From NCBI GenBank assembly GCA_027621555.1, contig JAQCBJ010000020.1, forward strand, positions 1 to 32,286: a stretch of DNA of 32,286 bases. Reading direction: 5' to 3'. Shown here piece by piece: positions 15,661 through 25,126 of this stretch. This stretch comes from Bacteroidota bacterium (GTDB lineage Bacteria; Bacteroidota; Bacteroidia; Flavobacteriales_D; Sanyastnellaceae). The number at the start of each line of letters is the position of its first letter. Position 1 is the stretch's first letter. The translations under genes and the position numbers were made by a program. The notes beneath the pieces are model-generated. The model was not told where the DNA came from. It saw nothing but the letters and a program-made list of their open reading frames with translations, and searched no databases.

Positions 15661-15667
15661 GGTCGGG

Positions 15668-15675
15668 CAAAGTTC
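15668..15675 (-). promoter_or_regulatory. Putative -7 promoter box of the UbiA-like gene (GAACTTTG)
   Basis: Minus-strand GAACTTTG differs from TAnnTTTG at the first base only. It is seven bases from the ATG at 15660, the same gap as at hemL. It lies in the 140-bp divergent region shared with gcvP. Confidence 0.35.
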
Positions 15676-15751
15676 GGCCCTCACGGACGCAGAGACGCGC
15701 TTGGTGGACGCGATGTTGATGGAATGCAGTGGCGTGGGGCGACGTAGGGCG

Positions 15752-15759
15752 TACTTTTG
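15752..15759 (+). promoter_or_regulatory. Putative -7 promoter box of gcvP (TACTTTTG)
   Basis: TACTTTTG is a perfect TAnnTTTG match, identical to the octamer before msrC, and shares the longer context GGGCGTACTTTTG with it. It is 41 bases upstream of the gcvP ATG, so this transcript would have a leader of about 35 bases. No consistent -33 TTG was found. Confidence 0.5.
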
Positions 15760-15800
15760 CGCTGTCTTTCGGAATCCCACACCTCCAATTCCCTGGTTCC

Positions 15801-18677
15801 ATGAAGATTGGAAGCTTCGTTTCGCGTCATTTGGGTCCTCGAGAAGAAGACCAAAACGCCATGCTCCGCACCCTCGGAGCGCCCTCCCTTGACGATTTGA
15901 TTGAACGCACGGTGCCCGGTGCCATTCGGCTTCGTGAGCGACTTAGCGTGTCGACCGCGCTGACCGAGAGCGAATACCTCGAGCACATCGACGGTTTGGC
16001 GTCTCAAAACGCGTTGTTCCGCAACTACATCGGCATGGGGTACTACCCCACAGAAGTGCCGAGTGTCATCCGACGGAACATTCTCGAAAACCCCGGATGG
16101 TACACGGCCTACACGCCGTACCAAGCGGAAATTGCCCAGGGCCGCCTCGAAGCACTCCTGAACTTCCAAACCACGGTGATGGATTTGACGGGCATGGAAG
16201 TGGCGAACGCGTCGTTGCTCGACGAAGGCACGGCCGCGGCGGAAGCCATGGCCATGTTGTTTGCGGCGCGCCCTCGTCCTCACGTCAAAGCAGGCCGGAA
16301 CCGGTTCTTGGTGGATGCCGCGGTGTTCCCCCAAACCCTCAGCGTCCTCCGCACCCGCGCGGCCTACTTGGACATTGAGATGGTGGTGATGACGCGCGAA
16401 GAAATGCGCGGCGCGGTGGAGGCCGGGGACGTGTTTGGCTGCCTCGTGCAGTACCCCGACGCGGACGGCGAAGCGGAAGACCTTACGGGATTTGTCGCGG
16501 GCATGCAGGAGCGTGAAGTGCGCACCGTGTTTGCCACAGACCTCATGGCCATGCTCTTGTTGAAGAGCCCAGGAGCGATGGGCGCGGACGTGGTGGTGGG
16601 GAGCTCCCAGCGCTTTGGCGTCCCGATGGGCTACGGCGGGCCGCACGCGGCCTTCTTCGCCGCCCGCGAAGAATTCAAGCGCCACTTCCCGGGCCGCATC
16701 ATCGGCGTTTCGGTCGACCGCCTTGGCCAACCGGCCTTGCGCATGGCGCTTCAGACCCGCGAACAACACATCCGCCGCGACAAGGCCACGTCCAACATCT
16801 GCACGGCCCAAAGCCTCCTCGCAGTCATGGCATCCATGTACGCGGTGTACCACGGACCGGAGGGGTTGCGCGCCATCGCTGAGCGCATCCACACCCACAC
16901 CCGCGCCCTCGCCGTGGCGTTGGGCGCGTCGGACCATTTGAAGGTGGTCAACTCGTGTTACTTCGACACCCTGAAGATCCGCGTGGAAGGAGGTGAAGAT
17001 GCGATGAAAGCCCTCCGAGCTCGTGCCGAATCCAAGCGCGTGAACCTCCGCTACTTCGCCGACGGCGAACACGTCGGGGTGTCTCTGAACGAGCGCACCA
17101 ACGACCAGGACTTCACGACGTTGTGCTCCGCCCTCGGCGTGAGCCCAGTGCAAGGCGTGGGGTACGAGGCGACGTTCCTCGGACCACTTGCACGTGAAGT
17201 GGACTACCTGCACCATTCCGTCTTCAACCGCTACCGCTCGGAGACGGAAATGATGCGCTACATCAAGCACCTCGAAAACCGAGACCTGAGTTTGACGCAC
17301 GCGATGATTCCGCTGGGTTCGTGCACGATGAAACTCAACGCGGCCACGGAGTTGATTCCCATCACTTGGGCGGCCTTTGCCGAATTGCACCCGTTCTGTC
17401 CGCCCGACCAGGCGCGCGGAACTCGAGCCATGCTTGCGGAACTCGAAGCGGACCTTGCGGAAATCACGGGGTTTGCGGGCGTGTCCCTGCAGCCCAACAG
17501 CGGAGCGCAAGGGGAATTCACAGGGCTGATGGTCATTCGGGCGTACCACGCGGCGCGCGGCGAGTCGCACCGCGACGTGTGCCTCATCCCCAACAGTGCC
17601 CACGGCACCAACCCGGCCAGCGCAGTGATGGCCGGCATGAAGGTGGTGGTGGTCGGCTGCGACAAGCACGGCAACATTGACGTCGAGGACCTGAAGGCCA
17701 AGGCGGAAACGCACAGCGCCAACCTCGGAGCCCTGATGATCACGTACCCGTCGACGCACGGGGTGTTTGAATCATCGGTCCTCGAAGTGACGGAACTGAT
17801 TCACGCCCACGGAGGCCAGGTGTACATGGACGGCGCCAACATGAATGCGCAGGTCGGACTCACCAGCCCCGGCATGATCGGCGCGGACGTGTGCCACCTC
17901 AACTTGCACAAGACCTTCGCGATCCCTCACGGGGGTGGCGGCCCGGGCGTCGGACCCATCGGCGTAGCGGAGCACCTTGTGCCGTTCCTGCCGGGACATG
18001 ACGTCATCCCTGTCGGCACGGAAAGTGCGATTGACGCCGTGAGTGCGGCGCCGTTTGGCAGCGCGTTGATCGCCCAAATCCCCTACGCCTACATCAAGAT
18101 GCTCGGCCAATCGGGGCTGACCCAAAGCACGAAAGTGGCGATTCTCAACGCCAACTACCTCAAGGCTCGCCTCGAGGGTGCCTACGACGTGCTTTACCAA
18201 GCGAAGAACGGCACGGTCGCTCACGAGATGATCCTGGACTGCCGTGCCTTCAAAGAGGTCGGCATTGAAGTCATGGACATCGCCAAGCGCCTGATCGATT
18301 ACGGTTTCCACGCGCCAACTGTCTCGTGGCCGGTGCCGGGCACGCTCATGGTGGAGCCGACGGAAAGCGAGAGCTTGGAAGAGCTCGATCGCTTTGCGGA
18401 AGCCATGCTCAGCATCCGAGAAGAAATCGCCGCCATCGAGCGCGGCGAGGTGGACGCGGAAGACAACGTGCTGAAGATGGCTCCACACACCGTGGAGGAA
18501 GCCACGGCCACAGAGTGGACGCACCCGTACTCGCGAGAGAAGGCGGTGTACCCCGTCCGGGACTTGCGCGTGCGGAAGTTCTGGAGCTCGGTGGCACGCG
18601 TGGACAATGCGTACGGCGACCGCAACCTCGTGTGTTCCTGCCCCCCACTTTCGGCCTTCGAAGAGGTGCTCAGCTGA
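15801..18677 (+). CDS. gcvP: Glycine dehydrogenase (decarboxylating), P-protein of the glycine cleavage system
   Basis: The PLP-dependent P-protein decarboxylates glycine and passes the aminomethyl group to lipoylated GcvH. At 958 residues it is the single-chain form with both halves fused, not the split GcvPA/GcvPB form. Visible hallmarks are [13 protein letters not shown] at the N-terminus, [19 protein letters not shown], the glycine-rich [20 protein letters not shown] in the second half, and the Schiff-base lysine K704 in [16 protein letters not shown]. The start at ATG 15801 precedes the conserved N-terminus; the upstream extension to 15729 runs through the promoter box and is rejected. 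gcvT and gcvH are not adjacent. The gene appears monocistronic, divergent from the UbiA-like gene. Confidence 0.98.
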   Translation: MKIGSFVSRHLGPREEDQNAMLRTLGAPSLDDLIERTVPGAIRLRERLSVSTALTESEYLEHIDGLASQNALFRNYIGMGYYPTEVPSVIRRNILENPGWYTAYTPYQAEIAQGRLEALLNFQTTVMDLTGMEVANASLLDEGTAAAEAMAMLFAARPRPHVKAGRNRFLVDAAVFPQTLSVLRTRAAYLDIEMVVMTREEMRGAVEAGDVFGCLVQYPDADGEAEDLTGFVAGMQEREVRTVFATDLMAMLLLKSPGAMGADVVVGSSQRFGVPMGYGGPHAAFFAAREEFKRHFPGRIIGVSVDRLGQPALRMALQTREQHIRRDKATSNICTAQSLLAVMASMYAVYHGPEGLRAIAERIHTHTRALAVALGASDHLKVVNSCYFDTLKIRVEGGEDAMKALRARAESKRVNLRYFADGEHVGVSLNERTNDQDFTTLCSALGVSPVQGVGYEATFLGPLAREVDYLHHSVFNRYRSETEMMRYIKHLENRDLSLTHAMIPLGSCTMKLNAATELIPITWAAFAELHPFCPPDQARGTRAMLAELEADLAEITGFAGVSLQPNSGAQGEFTGLMVIRAYHAARGESHRDVCLIPNSAHGTNPASAVMAGMKVVVVGCDKHGNIDVEDLKAKAETHSANLGALMITYPSTHGVFESSVLEVTELIHAHGGQVYMDGANMNAQVGLTSPGMIGADVCHLNLHKTFAIPHGGGGPGVGPIGVAEHLVPFLPGHDVIPVGTESAIDAVSAAPFGSALIAQIPYAYIKMLGQSGLTQSTKVAILNANYLKARLEGAYDVLYQAKNGTVAHEMILDCRAFKEVGIEVMDIAKRLIDYGFHAPTVSWPVPGTLMVEPTESESLEELDRFAEAMLSIREEIAAIERGEVDAEDNVLKMAPHTVEEATATEWTHPYSREKAVYPVRDLRVRKFWSSVARVDNAYGDRNLVCSCPPLSAFEEVLS

Positions 18678-18741
18678 GCGCATCCACGGCAGAGTGTTCG
18701 CAACCAATTGGCGCGAAATCGCGACTTCATAAGGGATAGGC

Positions 18742-18749
18742 TATTTTCG
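18742..18749 (+). promoter_or_regulatory. Putative -7 promoter box of the first tandem T9SS gene (TATTTTCG)
   Basis: TATTTTCG in the context GGCTATTTTCGC, a 12-mer identical to that before the GH3 gene. It is 36 bases upstream of ATG 18786. The leader it would produce is A/T-rich (AAACCTTAATAAAGAACT), a composition common before strongly translated Bacteroidota genes. Confidence 0.5.
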
Positions 18750-18785
18750 CTCCCAAATCTGAATCTAAAACCTTAATAAAGAACT

Positions 18786-20684
18786 ATGAAGCAGTTTTAC
18801 ATGTTGGCCTTGGGTGGCCTAGTGAGTTTCACCGTGTCGGCACAAAAAGCATGTGCACCAGCGAACGTGGCTCGCACCCAATTGAACGAATCCAAAACCT
18901 CGACGCCTGTGCTTGACGGCGAGCGCGTGACCATTTGGGAGAACTCCATTTCAGATTGTTCTGAGTGGATGATGGGCAACGCCAACGAGCCTGGCGCCAA
19001 CTTGGACTGGGTATGCGGACCGAATTTGGCTCCATCTGGCGACTACGCCATCGCGGGCATCAACTCCGCTACGGCCGAGGACGGCTTGCTGTTGTTGGAT
19101 TCGGATGCAGCAGGTTCAGCAGTGGGCCCCTTGGAGAACTGTTGGGCCGACTTGGTTGTTCCCTTTTCTACTCTGGGCAACCCAAGTGTGGCTTTGAACT
19201 TCTACAACTACTTCCGAACGTATCAGTCGGACTCGGAGTGGTGCCTCCTCGAAGTCTCTCGCGACGGCTCGACCTGGCCTGACGTGAGCACCAACGACGA
19301 AGTGGATGGATTTGTGACGTACGATGAAGCGGAAGGCCCTGTTCAGGCGCGTTGGGATTTGTTCCAAAACCTCGGCGGAGGTGAAGCTACGGCGAACCCC
19401 GAATTGAAATCGGTCAACATTTCTGATGTTGCTGGAGATCAAGCCGAGGTTTACCTCCGTTTCCGTTGGGTTGGTTCTTGGGGCTACGCATGGATGGTGG
19501 ATGACTTGGAGGCTGTGGAAATCCCTGCCTACGACGTGACGGTCGCCAACTACGAGAGCTACACGGACGAGGCGTTCACCAACCTCTACGAGTATGGCGT
19601 GTGGCCACAATCTCAGCTGCCTGATACGTTGTACTACGGTTGCGAAGTGCTCAACTTTGGAGACTCTTTGGCGACCAACGTGTACGGTTCACTCGATTTC
19701 AACGGAACCATGTTCGACGGTCCGGCTTTGAGCAGTTTGACTTCTGGCTCTGTGGACACCGTGTATGTGCCCTACGCGACGGATGTTGCTGTTGGAACCT
19801 ACGACATGTTGTTGACCTTGAACATGGATTCGGTCGACGCCAACATGGACAACAACACGTCTGCCTCGAGCTACGCCGTCACCGAATACCAGTGGGGCCG
19901 TGACAATGGCAACATTTTGGGAGATAACACTTCTGATGGAACGGAAGACTACATCGAAATGCCCCTGTACCAAGTTCTCGAGGACGCCACCATTTACGGG
20001 GTGGATGTTGCAGTCATGGAAGGCACGGAGGAGTTCACGCCAGTGCGTGGTTTCTTGGTCGACGCGCTCGACGACCTGGCATTGACGGAGCAGTATGGAG
20101 GTGAAGTGGCCTCCTCGCCAGAAGTTGAACTTGTTCCTTCGAACTTCAATTCGGGAGAAGGCGACATTGTTTGGTACACCTTCGTATTTGATGAGCCCTA
20201 TGAAGCAGCCGCTGGGGACCTCCTTGGCGCAGCCTTTGAGCACTACGGCGGAGCGCCTGTATTCATTGGACGCGGTCAACCTGTACCTGCTCAAACGGTG
20301 TTCGTTTACGGGCCGTACGGTTCAGGCGGAGTGTACGACTGGTATTACCAAACGAGCACACCAATGGTGCGCTTGAACCTGAACCCGGATGCTGTGACCA
20401 CCACAGGTGATGTGACTCAGGCGGAAAACGTCGAAATGTTCCCAGCTTACCCCAATCCATCGGGTGACAACACGAACATTCGTTACAACCTCAATCAAGC
20501 TTCTGAGGTGACCTTTGAGTTGCGCGACGTGATGGGCAAGCTCGTGGAAACACGTGACTTGGGTACGTTGCCAGCAGGCCAAAACACGTTGACCGTGGAG
20601 ACGTCCTCGCTTGGAGCCGGCTCATACACGGCTACATTGACGGTAAACGGCGCTCGCACCACCCAGAAGTTGATGGTCAAGTAA
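18786..20684 (+). CDS. Secreted T9SS cargo protein, paralogue of the next gene
   Basis: A 632-residue protein with a signal peptide (residues 1-20, ending VSAQ) and a T9SS type A sorting tail at about 546-632 (YPNPSGDNTNIRYNL ... TTQKLMVK). Between them lie a jelly-roll-like segment (FYNYFRTYQSDSEWCLLEVS), a CARDB-like segment beginning near residue 250 (VANYESYTDEAFTNLYEYG), and a second beta-rich block starting near WGRDNGNILG. The layout resembles cell-surface adhesin-like or peptidase-associated T9SS proteins, but I see no catalytic motif. The gene is more A/T-rich than gcvP. It ends just before a strong intrinsic terminator, so it forms its own unit. Its neighbour at 20827-22911 shares the architecture and tail type, suggesting tandem duplication followed by divergence. 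Confidence 0.88.
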   Translation: MKQFYMLALGGLVSFTVSAQKACAPANVARTQLNESKTSTPVLDGERVTIWENSISDCSEWMMGNANEPGANLDWVCGPNLAPSGDYAIAGINSATAEDGLLLLDSDAAGSAVGPLENCWADLVVPFSTLGNPSVALNFYNYFRTYQSDSEWCLLEVSRDGSTWPDVSTNDEVDGFVTYDEAEGPVQARWDLFQNLGGGEATANPELKSVNISDVAGDQAEVYLRFRWVGSWGYAWMVDDLEAVEIPAYDVTVANYESYTDEAFTNLYEYGVWPQSQLPDTLYYGCEVLNFGDSLATNVYGSLDFNGTMFDGPALSSLTSGSVDTVYVPYATDVAVGTYDMLLTLNMDSVDANMDNNTSASSYAVTEYQWGRDNGNILGDNTSDGTEDYIEMPLYQVLEDATIYGVDVAVMEGTEEFTPVRGFLVDALDDLALTEQYGGEVASSPEVELVPSNFNSGEGDIVWYTFVFDEPYEAAAGDLLGAAFEHYGGAPVFIGRGQPVPAQTVFVYGPYGSGGVYDWYYQTSTPMVRLNLNPDAVTTTGDVTQAENVEMFPAYPNPSGDNTNIRYNLNQASEVTFELRDVMGKLVETRDLGTLPAGQNTLTVETSSLGAGSYTATLTVNGARTTQKLMVK

Positions 20685-20697
20685 CCGCGATTTGCAC

Positions 20698-20750
20698 GCC
20701 CGCTGACCTCAGCGGGCGACAGAAAGGGGAGGCCACAGCCTCCCCTTTTT
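20698..20750 (+). terminator. Tandem-hairpin Rho-independent terminator
   Basis: First hairpin: GCCCGCTGA (20698-20706) with TCAGCGGGC (20709-20717). Second hairpin: AAAGGGGAGGC (20723-20733) with GCCTCCCCTTT (20738-20748), an 11-bp stem with a 4-base loop, running into TTTTT. It begins 13 bases after the stop of the first tandem T9SS gene. It is the clearest intrinsic terminator in the window. Confidence 0.9.
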
Positions 20751-20795
20751 GGTGCTTGCCATCCTCAAGGCGGTGGTCCTTCTTGACTTGCGCTG

Positions 20796-20803
20796 TAATT
20801 TCC
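20796..20803 (+). promoter_or_regulatory. Putative -7 promoter box of the second tandem T9SS gene (TAATTTCC)
   Basis: TAATTTCC lies 23 bases upstream of ATG 20827 and downstream of the terminator at 20698-20750. This indicates that the second T9SS gene has its own promoter. Confidence 0.4.
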
Positions 20804-20826
20804 CGCCCAAACTGATTCACCTAAAC

Positions 20827-22911
20827 ATGAAAACACTCTCACTCTTCGCAGGCCTCGCGCTCTGCACGACGGCAGTTGTGGCACAACGCCCTGCCGAAAT
20901 CACAAAGCCTGCTGTCCCCCAAGCGGTGACGGCGGAAGAAGCCACGGCGGCCCGAAAGGCTGGCATCGAAGCGTTGAATAACGTACGCGGAGGCGGCATG
21001 ACCCTGTTCCAAGAGGACTTCTCCAACGGCTTTGACGGTTCCAACGGCAACGGCGCATGGACGACGGCGGACAACGCCGACAACAGCCTCTGGATTTGGG
21101 TTGCGCCCGGAAACCAAGGCTACTATGCCGACGGCACGGAGACGGGATCCGCCCACCCCGGTGGAGAATTCTCCACGGGCAACCCTCCGTACAGCAATTA
21201 CTTCCCCATCGAGTCTACGACGGCGGGCAACGGTTGGATGGTGTTTGACCCCGATTTTTACAACTCCCCCATTGCTGATGGATACCAGGACACGGAAGGT
21301 TCATTGACGAGCCCTTCCATGGACTTCACCGGCATAGCCTCGGTGATTGTGGATTGGGAATCGTTCTTTCGCTACTGCTGCTTGCCTTACGCTCCTGTGT
21401 TCCTCGAAGTGGGAACCACGGTGGACGGCATCACGACGTGGACGACGTTTGACGCGCACGGCAGCTTCATCGAATCGACCAACACGGCTTCTGCCAACCC
21501 GCTTCCTGTGAGTGTTGATGTGAGCTGTGTGGCCGCGGACCAAGATTCGGTCAACCTCCGATTCGCATACCGCCAAGCCCCAGAATCACAGGGTTCGGGT
21601 TACAGCCACTACTACTGGGGCATCGACGACGTGACGGTTTCTTCCAACGACGTCATGAACGACATCGAAATCACGCAAGTGACCAACGGCGACGTCTTCG
21701 GCGTTTGGGAATACCGCGTGACTCCCGGGGAGCAGGCCATTCTGGAGGCTGACGGCGGCTTGGTGGCCGGCGTGATGTACCGCAACGTGGGATTGGAAAA
21801 CCAAACCAACGTCGAAGTGCTCGTGGAAATCTTGGACGGCTCGGGTGCCGTGGTGGGTTCGACGACGGAAATCATCGATACGGTCTTCACCTACGCCAAT
21901 GCGCCCACTTGTCCGGCGAACGCACAGGACACCTTGTACCTCGCCACCGGTTGGGAGCCTGCCGCGAACGGAACGTACAACCTTCGCATCACCATGACGG
22001 GTGATCAAGAAGACGCTACGCCGCTCAACAACGTGTTGGCCAAGGACATCGTCTACACGGACGACGAGTACGGCCACGATGATGAAAATGTCCTCGACGG
22101 CGAGCTTCGTCCACGCGAAAGCGACGACTTTGTGGATTTGTTCGACCCCACGGGATACGGCTCGTTCTACCACTGCCCTAACGCGGGTTCTGTGGCGTAC
22201 GGTTTGGCGGTGAAGTTTGGCCCCAACTGCGGATTGGACATTGCGGGCGGCTACGACGACCTCGAATTCGAAACGCGTCTCTACACGCTCGACGGTACTG
22301 CCACCATCACGGACAGCCCCTTCGACGCAGCGTATTGGGTGTTTGACCCTGACTGGGCCAACCTCGATGGCACTACAGACATCGAGATCTACCTCGAATT
22401 CGACGACCCCATCGCCTTGGGCACCTTGGCGGACGATGGCAATTACTACTTCGCGGCCGTGATGAGCGAATTCGAGAGCCCCACTGAATTGACGGTGTTG
22501 GCGAATCTCAACAGCGACTCGGACAACAGCACCGGCCGCTTCAGCAAAACGGGCGACGGCAACTTCGTGTGGTTCGGAAGCCAAACGTCCACCCCTGCGG
22601 TTCGCTTGATCACGAGCGAGCGTGAAGCGGTGGAGTTGCTCGCCAACAACCAAGGCATCCGTTTGGACCAAAACATGCCAAACCCTGCTGCGGGCACGAC
22701 GACGATTCGCTTCGAGATCGGCCAGAGCCACGACGTGGTGTTGGAAGTGCGTGACGGCATGGGCCGCCTCGTGAACACCAACGACATGGGCACCTTGGGT
22801 GCGGGTCTGCACACCGTGGAACTCAACCTCGACGGTTGGGCCAGCGGGTTGTACACCTACACGCTCCAGGTCGACGGCTTGCGCACGACCAAGAAGATGA
22901 CGGTCAAGTAA
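20827..22911 (+). CDS. Secreted T9SS cargo protein, paralogue of the preceding gene
   Basis: A 694-residue protein from ATG 20827; the open frame to 20749 crosses the terminator and promoter and is rejected. Signal peptide residues 1-20 (MKTLSLFAGL ... VVAQ). A jelly-roll/MAM-like block follows (EDFSNGFDGSNGNGAWTTA and WESFFRYCCLPYAPVFLEVG). Next come a CARDB-like segment (YRNVGLENQTNVEVLVEIL) and a further beta-rich block introduced by DDEYGHDDENV, matching the YQWGRDNGNI position in the upstream paralogue. The T9SS type A tail is at about 610-694 (MPNPAAGTTTIRFEI ... TTKKMTVK). No catalytic motif is seen; surface attachment or a structural role is only a guess. A hairpin follows the stop. 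Confidence 0.88.
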   Translation: MKTLSLFAGLALCTTAVVAQRPAEITKPAVPQAVTAEEATAARKAGIEALNNVRGGGMTLFQEDFSNGFDGSNGNGAWTTADNADNSLWIWVAPGNQGYYADGTETGSAHPGGEFSTGNPPYSNYFPIESTTAGNGWMVFDPDFYNSPIADGYQDTEGSLTSPSMDFTGIASVIVDWESFFRYCCLPYAPVFLEVGTTVDGITTWTTFDAHGSFIESTNTASANPLPVSVDVSCVAADQDSVNLRFAYRQAPESQGSGYSHYYWGIDDVTVSSNDVMNDIEITQVTNGDVFGVWEYRVTPGEQAILEADGGLVAGVMYRNVGLENQTNVEVLVEILDGSGAVVGSTTEIIDTVFTYANAPTCPANAQDTLYLATGWEPAANGTYNLRITMTGDQEDATPLNNVLAKDIVYTDDEYGHDDENVLDGELRPRESDDFVDLFDPTGYGSFYHCPNAGSVAYGLAVKFGPNCGLDIAGGYDDLEFETRLYTLDGTATITDSPFDAAYWVFDPDWANLDGTTDIEIYLEFDDPIALGTLADDGNYYFAAVMSEFESPTELTVLANLNSDSDNSTGRFSKTGDGNFVWFGSQTSTPAVRLITSEREAVELLANNQGIRLDQNMPNPAAGTTTIRFEIGQSHDVVLEVRDGMGRLVNTNDMGTLGAGLHTVELNLDGWASGLYTYTLQVDGLRTTKKMTVK

Positions 22912-22931
22912 TCGTCCTTCGAATGACTTGG

Positions 22932-22963
22932 ACAAGGCACTGCCCTACGGGGTGGTGCCTTGT
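22932..22963 (+). terminator. Hairpin terminator after the second tandem T9SS gene
   Basis: ACAAGGCAC (22932-22940) pairs perfectly with GTGCCTTGT (22955-22963); the 14-base loop can add an inner CCC/GGG pairing. A modest T-containing tail (TGCTTTAGG) follows. It lies 20 bases past the stop and just ahead of the GH3 promoter box. Confidence 0.65.
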
Positions 22964-22973
22964 TGCTTTAGGC

Positions 22974-22981
22974 TATTTTCG
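22974..22981 (+). promoter_or_regulatory. Putative -7 promoter box of the GH3-udk operon (TATTTTCG)
   Basis: TATTTTCG in GGCTATTTTCGC, followed by CGCC and ATG 22986. The four-base gap predicts a leaderless mRNA. The same 12-mer precedes the first tandem T9SS gene, where the ATG is much further away. Confidence 0.55.
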
Positions 22982-22985
22982 CGCC

Positions 22986-24506
22986 ATGGGTTGGAAAGCC
23001 GCATTGAGTCTCCCGTTTGCCCGTTGGGCGATGCGCCGATTGCGCAAGAACGTGGGCCGTCCGACGGAGGCACAAGCCGGGGTGCTGGAGGCGTTGTTGC
23101 GGGGGGGCGCGAATACGGCGTTTGGGCGCGACCACGGGTTGAAGCCGGGGTTGACGGCGTCGGAATTTGCGGAGCACGTGCCTGTGCGGGATTATGAAGG
23201 CTTGAAGCCGTACGTGGACCGAGCCGTGAAGGGCGAAGAGGACGTGCTTTGGCCTGGCCGGCCGCTGTATTTCTGCAAGACAAGCGGAACCACGTCGGGG
23301 GCGAAGTACATCCCCTTGACCAAAGACAGCATGCCCAATCACATTGGAAGCGCGCGTAACGCGCTGCTGGGACACATTGCCGGCACGGGCGACGCGTCGT
23401 TTGTGGACGGCAAGATAATCTTCTTGCAGGGGAGCCCGGAACTGGCGAAGACGCCGGGGGGCGTGCACTTGGGACGGTTGAGTGGAATTGTTGCGCACCA
23501 CGTGCCGTCGTACTTGCAAGCGAACCGGTTGCCGTCCTGGGAGACCAACTGCATCGACGATTGGGAAACCAAGGTGGATGCGGTGGTGCGCGAGACGTGC
23601 ACGGAGGATCTTCGGCTCGTCAGCGGCATTCCGTCCTGGGTGCAGATGTACTTCGAGCGCCTGCTTGAGCACACGGGAAAGGCGACCGTGCGGGAGGTGT
23701 TTCCCAACCTGAGCTTGTTTGTGCACGGGGGGGTGGCGTTTGGGCCGTACGCCGAGCGGTTCCGTCAATTGCTCGGGTTCGACATCGCACGGGTGGAGTT
23801 GTACCCGGCGTCGGAAGGGTTCTTGGCGTACCAAGACGCACCTGGCGTGGAAGGGATGCTCCTCAACGTCAACGACGGCATTTACTTCGAGTTCATTCCC
23901 GCCGATCGCTACTTCGACGAGAAGCCTCCACGCCTCACCGTCGGAGAGGTCGAGGTAGGCGTGCAATACGCGGTCGTGTTGAGCACGAACGCGGGCTTGT
24001 GGGGGTACGACATCGGCGACACCGTGAAGTTTGTGTCCCTCGATCCTCCACGCGTGGTGGTGACCGGCCGAATCAAGCACTTCACCTCGGCCTTTGGGGA
24101 GCACGTCATTGCCGAGGAGGTGGAGGGCGCGGCGCAGGAAGCGATGGCGGCGCACGGGGGCGTGATCACGGAGTTTCACGTGGCGCCTCAGGTGACGCCC
24201 GACGAAGGGTTGCCGTACCACGAATGGGTCGTCGCGTTTGAAACGCCGCCGACGGATTTCGTGGCCTTTTCGGCGACGCTGGACAAGGCGCTCCAGACGC
24301 GGAACCCCTACTACAAGGACTTGATTCAAGGCGCGGTGCTGCGGCCTGCGGTGGTCACTCCGGTGCCGGCCCACCGGTTTACGGAGGCGATGCGCAAGCG
24401 CGGCAAGCTCGGAGGCCAAAACAAGATCCCCCGACTCGCCAACGACCGCGACATGGCGGACCTGCTTTTGGGCGCGAGTCAGGAACCTCAATCTGTTGCA
24501 ACATGA
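22986..24506 (+). CDS. GH3 family acyl-acid adenylating protein
   Basis: A 506-residue member of the GH3 family, related to the plant GH3 acyl-acid amido synthetases that adenylate a carboxylic acid and join it to an amino acid. Three adenylation motifs are visible: CKTSGTTSGAKYIPL at 98-112 (nucleotide loop), YPASE at 273-277, and YDIGD at 341-345 followed by GRIKHFTSAFGEHV at 361-374. The start at ATG 22986 agrees with the promoter box; the longer frame to 22836 overlaps the T9SS gene and is rejected. Bacterial GH3 homologues are common in Bacteroidota, but their substrates are largely unknown. The stop overlaps the udk start as ATGA, so the two are translationally coupled. Confidence 0.92.
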   Translation: MGWKAALSLPFARWAMRRLRKNVGRPTEAQAGVLEALLRGGANTAFGRDHGLKPGLTASEFAEHVPVRDYEGLKPYVDRAVKGEEDVLWPGRPLYFCKTSGTTSGAKYIPLTKDSMPNHIGSARNALLGHIAGTGDASFVDGKIIFLQGSPELAKTPGGVHLGRLSGIVAHHVPSYLQANRLPSWETNCIDDWETKVDAVVRETCTEDLRLVSGIPSWVQMYFERLLEHTGKATVREVFPNLSLFVHGGVAFGPYAERFRQLLGFDIARVELYPASEGFLAYQDAPGVEGMLLNVNDGIYFEFIPADRYFDEKPPRLTVGEVEVGVQYAVVLSTNAGLWGYDIGDTVKFVSLDPPRVVVTGRIKHFTSAFGEHVIAEEVEGAAQEAMAAHGGVITEFHVAPQVTPDEGLPYHEWVVAFETPPTDFVAFSATLDKALQTRNPYYKDLIQGAVLRPAVVTPVPAHRFTEAMRKRGKLGGQNKIPRLANDRDMADLLLGASQEPQSVAT

Positions 24507-25111
24507 ACATCGTCGCCATCACGGGAGGCAGCGGCTCGGGAAAGAGCACGGTACTGAACGGCCTGAAGGAGCACTTCGGGGACCGCATGTCCATGCTGTC
24601 GCTCGACGATTACTACCGGCCCAAGAAAGTCCTGCCCGTGGACGACAACGGCGAAACGAACTTTGACGTGCCGGAGGCCATCGACCACCCCAAGCTTCAC
24701 GCCGACATCCTGCGGCTGAGCAAAGGCGAGCAGGTGTCGTTTGAGACCTACACGTACAACAAGAGCCTGATGCAGTCGGAAGTGGCGGTGATTGAGCCGC
24801 GCGAGTGGCTGGTGGTCGAGGGCCTGTTCGTGCTGTGTTACCCCGCCGTCGCAGAGCTTGCGGACGTCAAGGCGTACATCCACGCCTCGCCCGAGGTGCG
24901 GTTGGAGCGCCGAAAGCACCGTGATATGACCGTGCGCGGCTACACTCCGGACGAAGTCGAGTACCAGTGGCACAACCACGTGCGTCCGGCCGACGTCGAG
25001 CACATTGAGCCTTGCCAGGCCACGTGCGACGTGGTGATTGACAACGATCACGACTGGAAAGCGGGTTTGGCCGAGCTGATTGAACACATGGAGGCCGTGA
25101 GCGCTTCTTAA
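24503..25111 (+). CDS. udk: Uridine kinase
   Basis: Phosphorylates uridine and cytidine with ATP or GTP in pyrimidine salvage. The 202-residue protein has a Walker A loop GGSGSGKST at 8-16, the nucleoside-binding LDDYYRP segment, NFDVPEAIDHP, and the family's VVEGLFVL strand, all in the order expected for the uridine kinase/PRK family. The ATG at 24503 overlaps the GH3 stop by four bases. It complements upp in the same window, giving both the nucleoside and the base routes to UMP. A short gap of 15 bp leads to the next gene on the same strand. It could be a related P-loop nucleoside kinase, but uridine kinase is by far the best fit. Confidence 0.93.
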   Translation: MNIVAITGGSGSGKSTVLNGLKEHFGDRMSMLSLDDYYRPKKVLPVDDNGETNFDVPEAIDHPKLHADILRLSKGEQVSFETYTYNKSLMQSEVAVIEPREWLVVEGLFVLCYPAVAELADVKAYIHASPEVRLERRKHRDMTVRGYTPDEVEYQWHNHVRPADVEHIEPCQATCDVVIDNDHDWKAGLAELIEHMEAVSAS

Positions 25112-25126
25112 CCCCAAACCCCACCC

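Noticed and set aside
15681-17759. 692-codon minus-strand open frame opposite gcvP
   Set aside because: His/Arg/Val-rich shadow with no recognisable motif; gcvP on the plus strand is unambiguous.
21586-24491. Two long minus-strand frames (449 and 507 codons) opposite the second T9SS gene and the GH3 gene
   Set aside because: No signal peptide, domain or promoter; plus-strand genes have strong family motifs.
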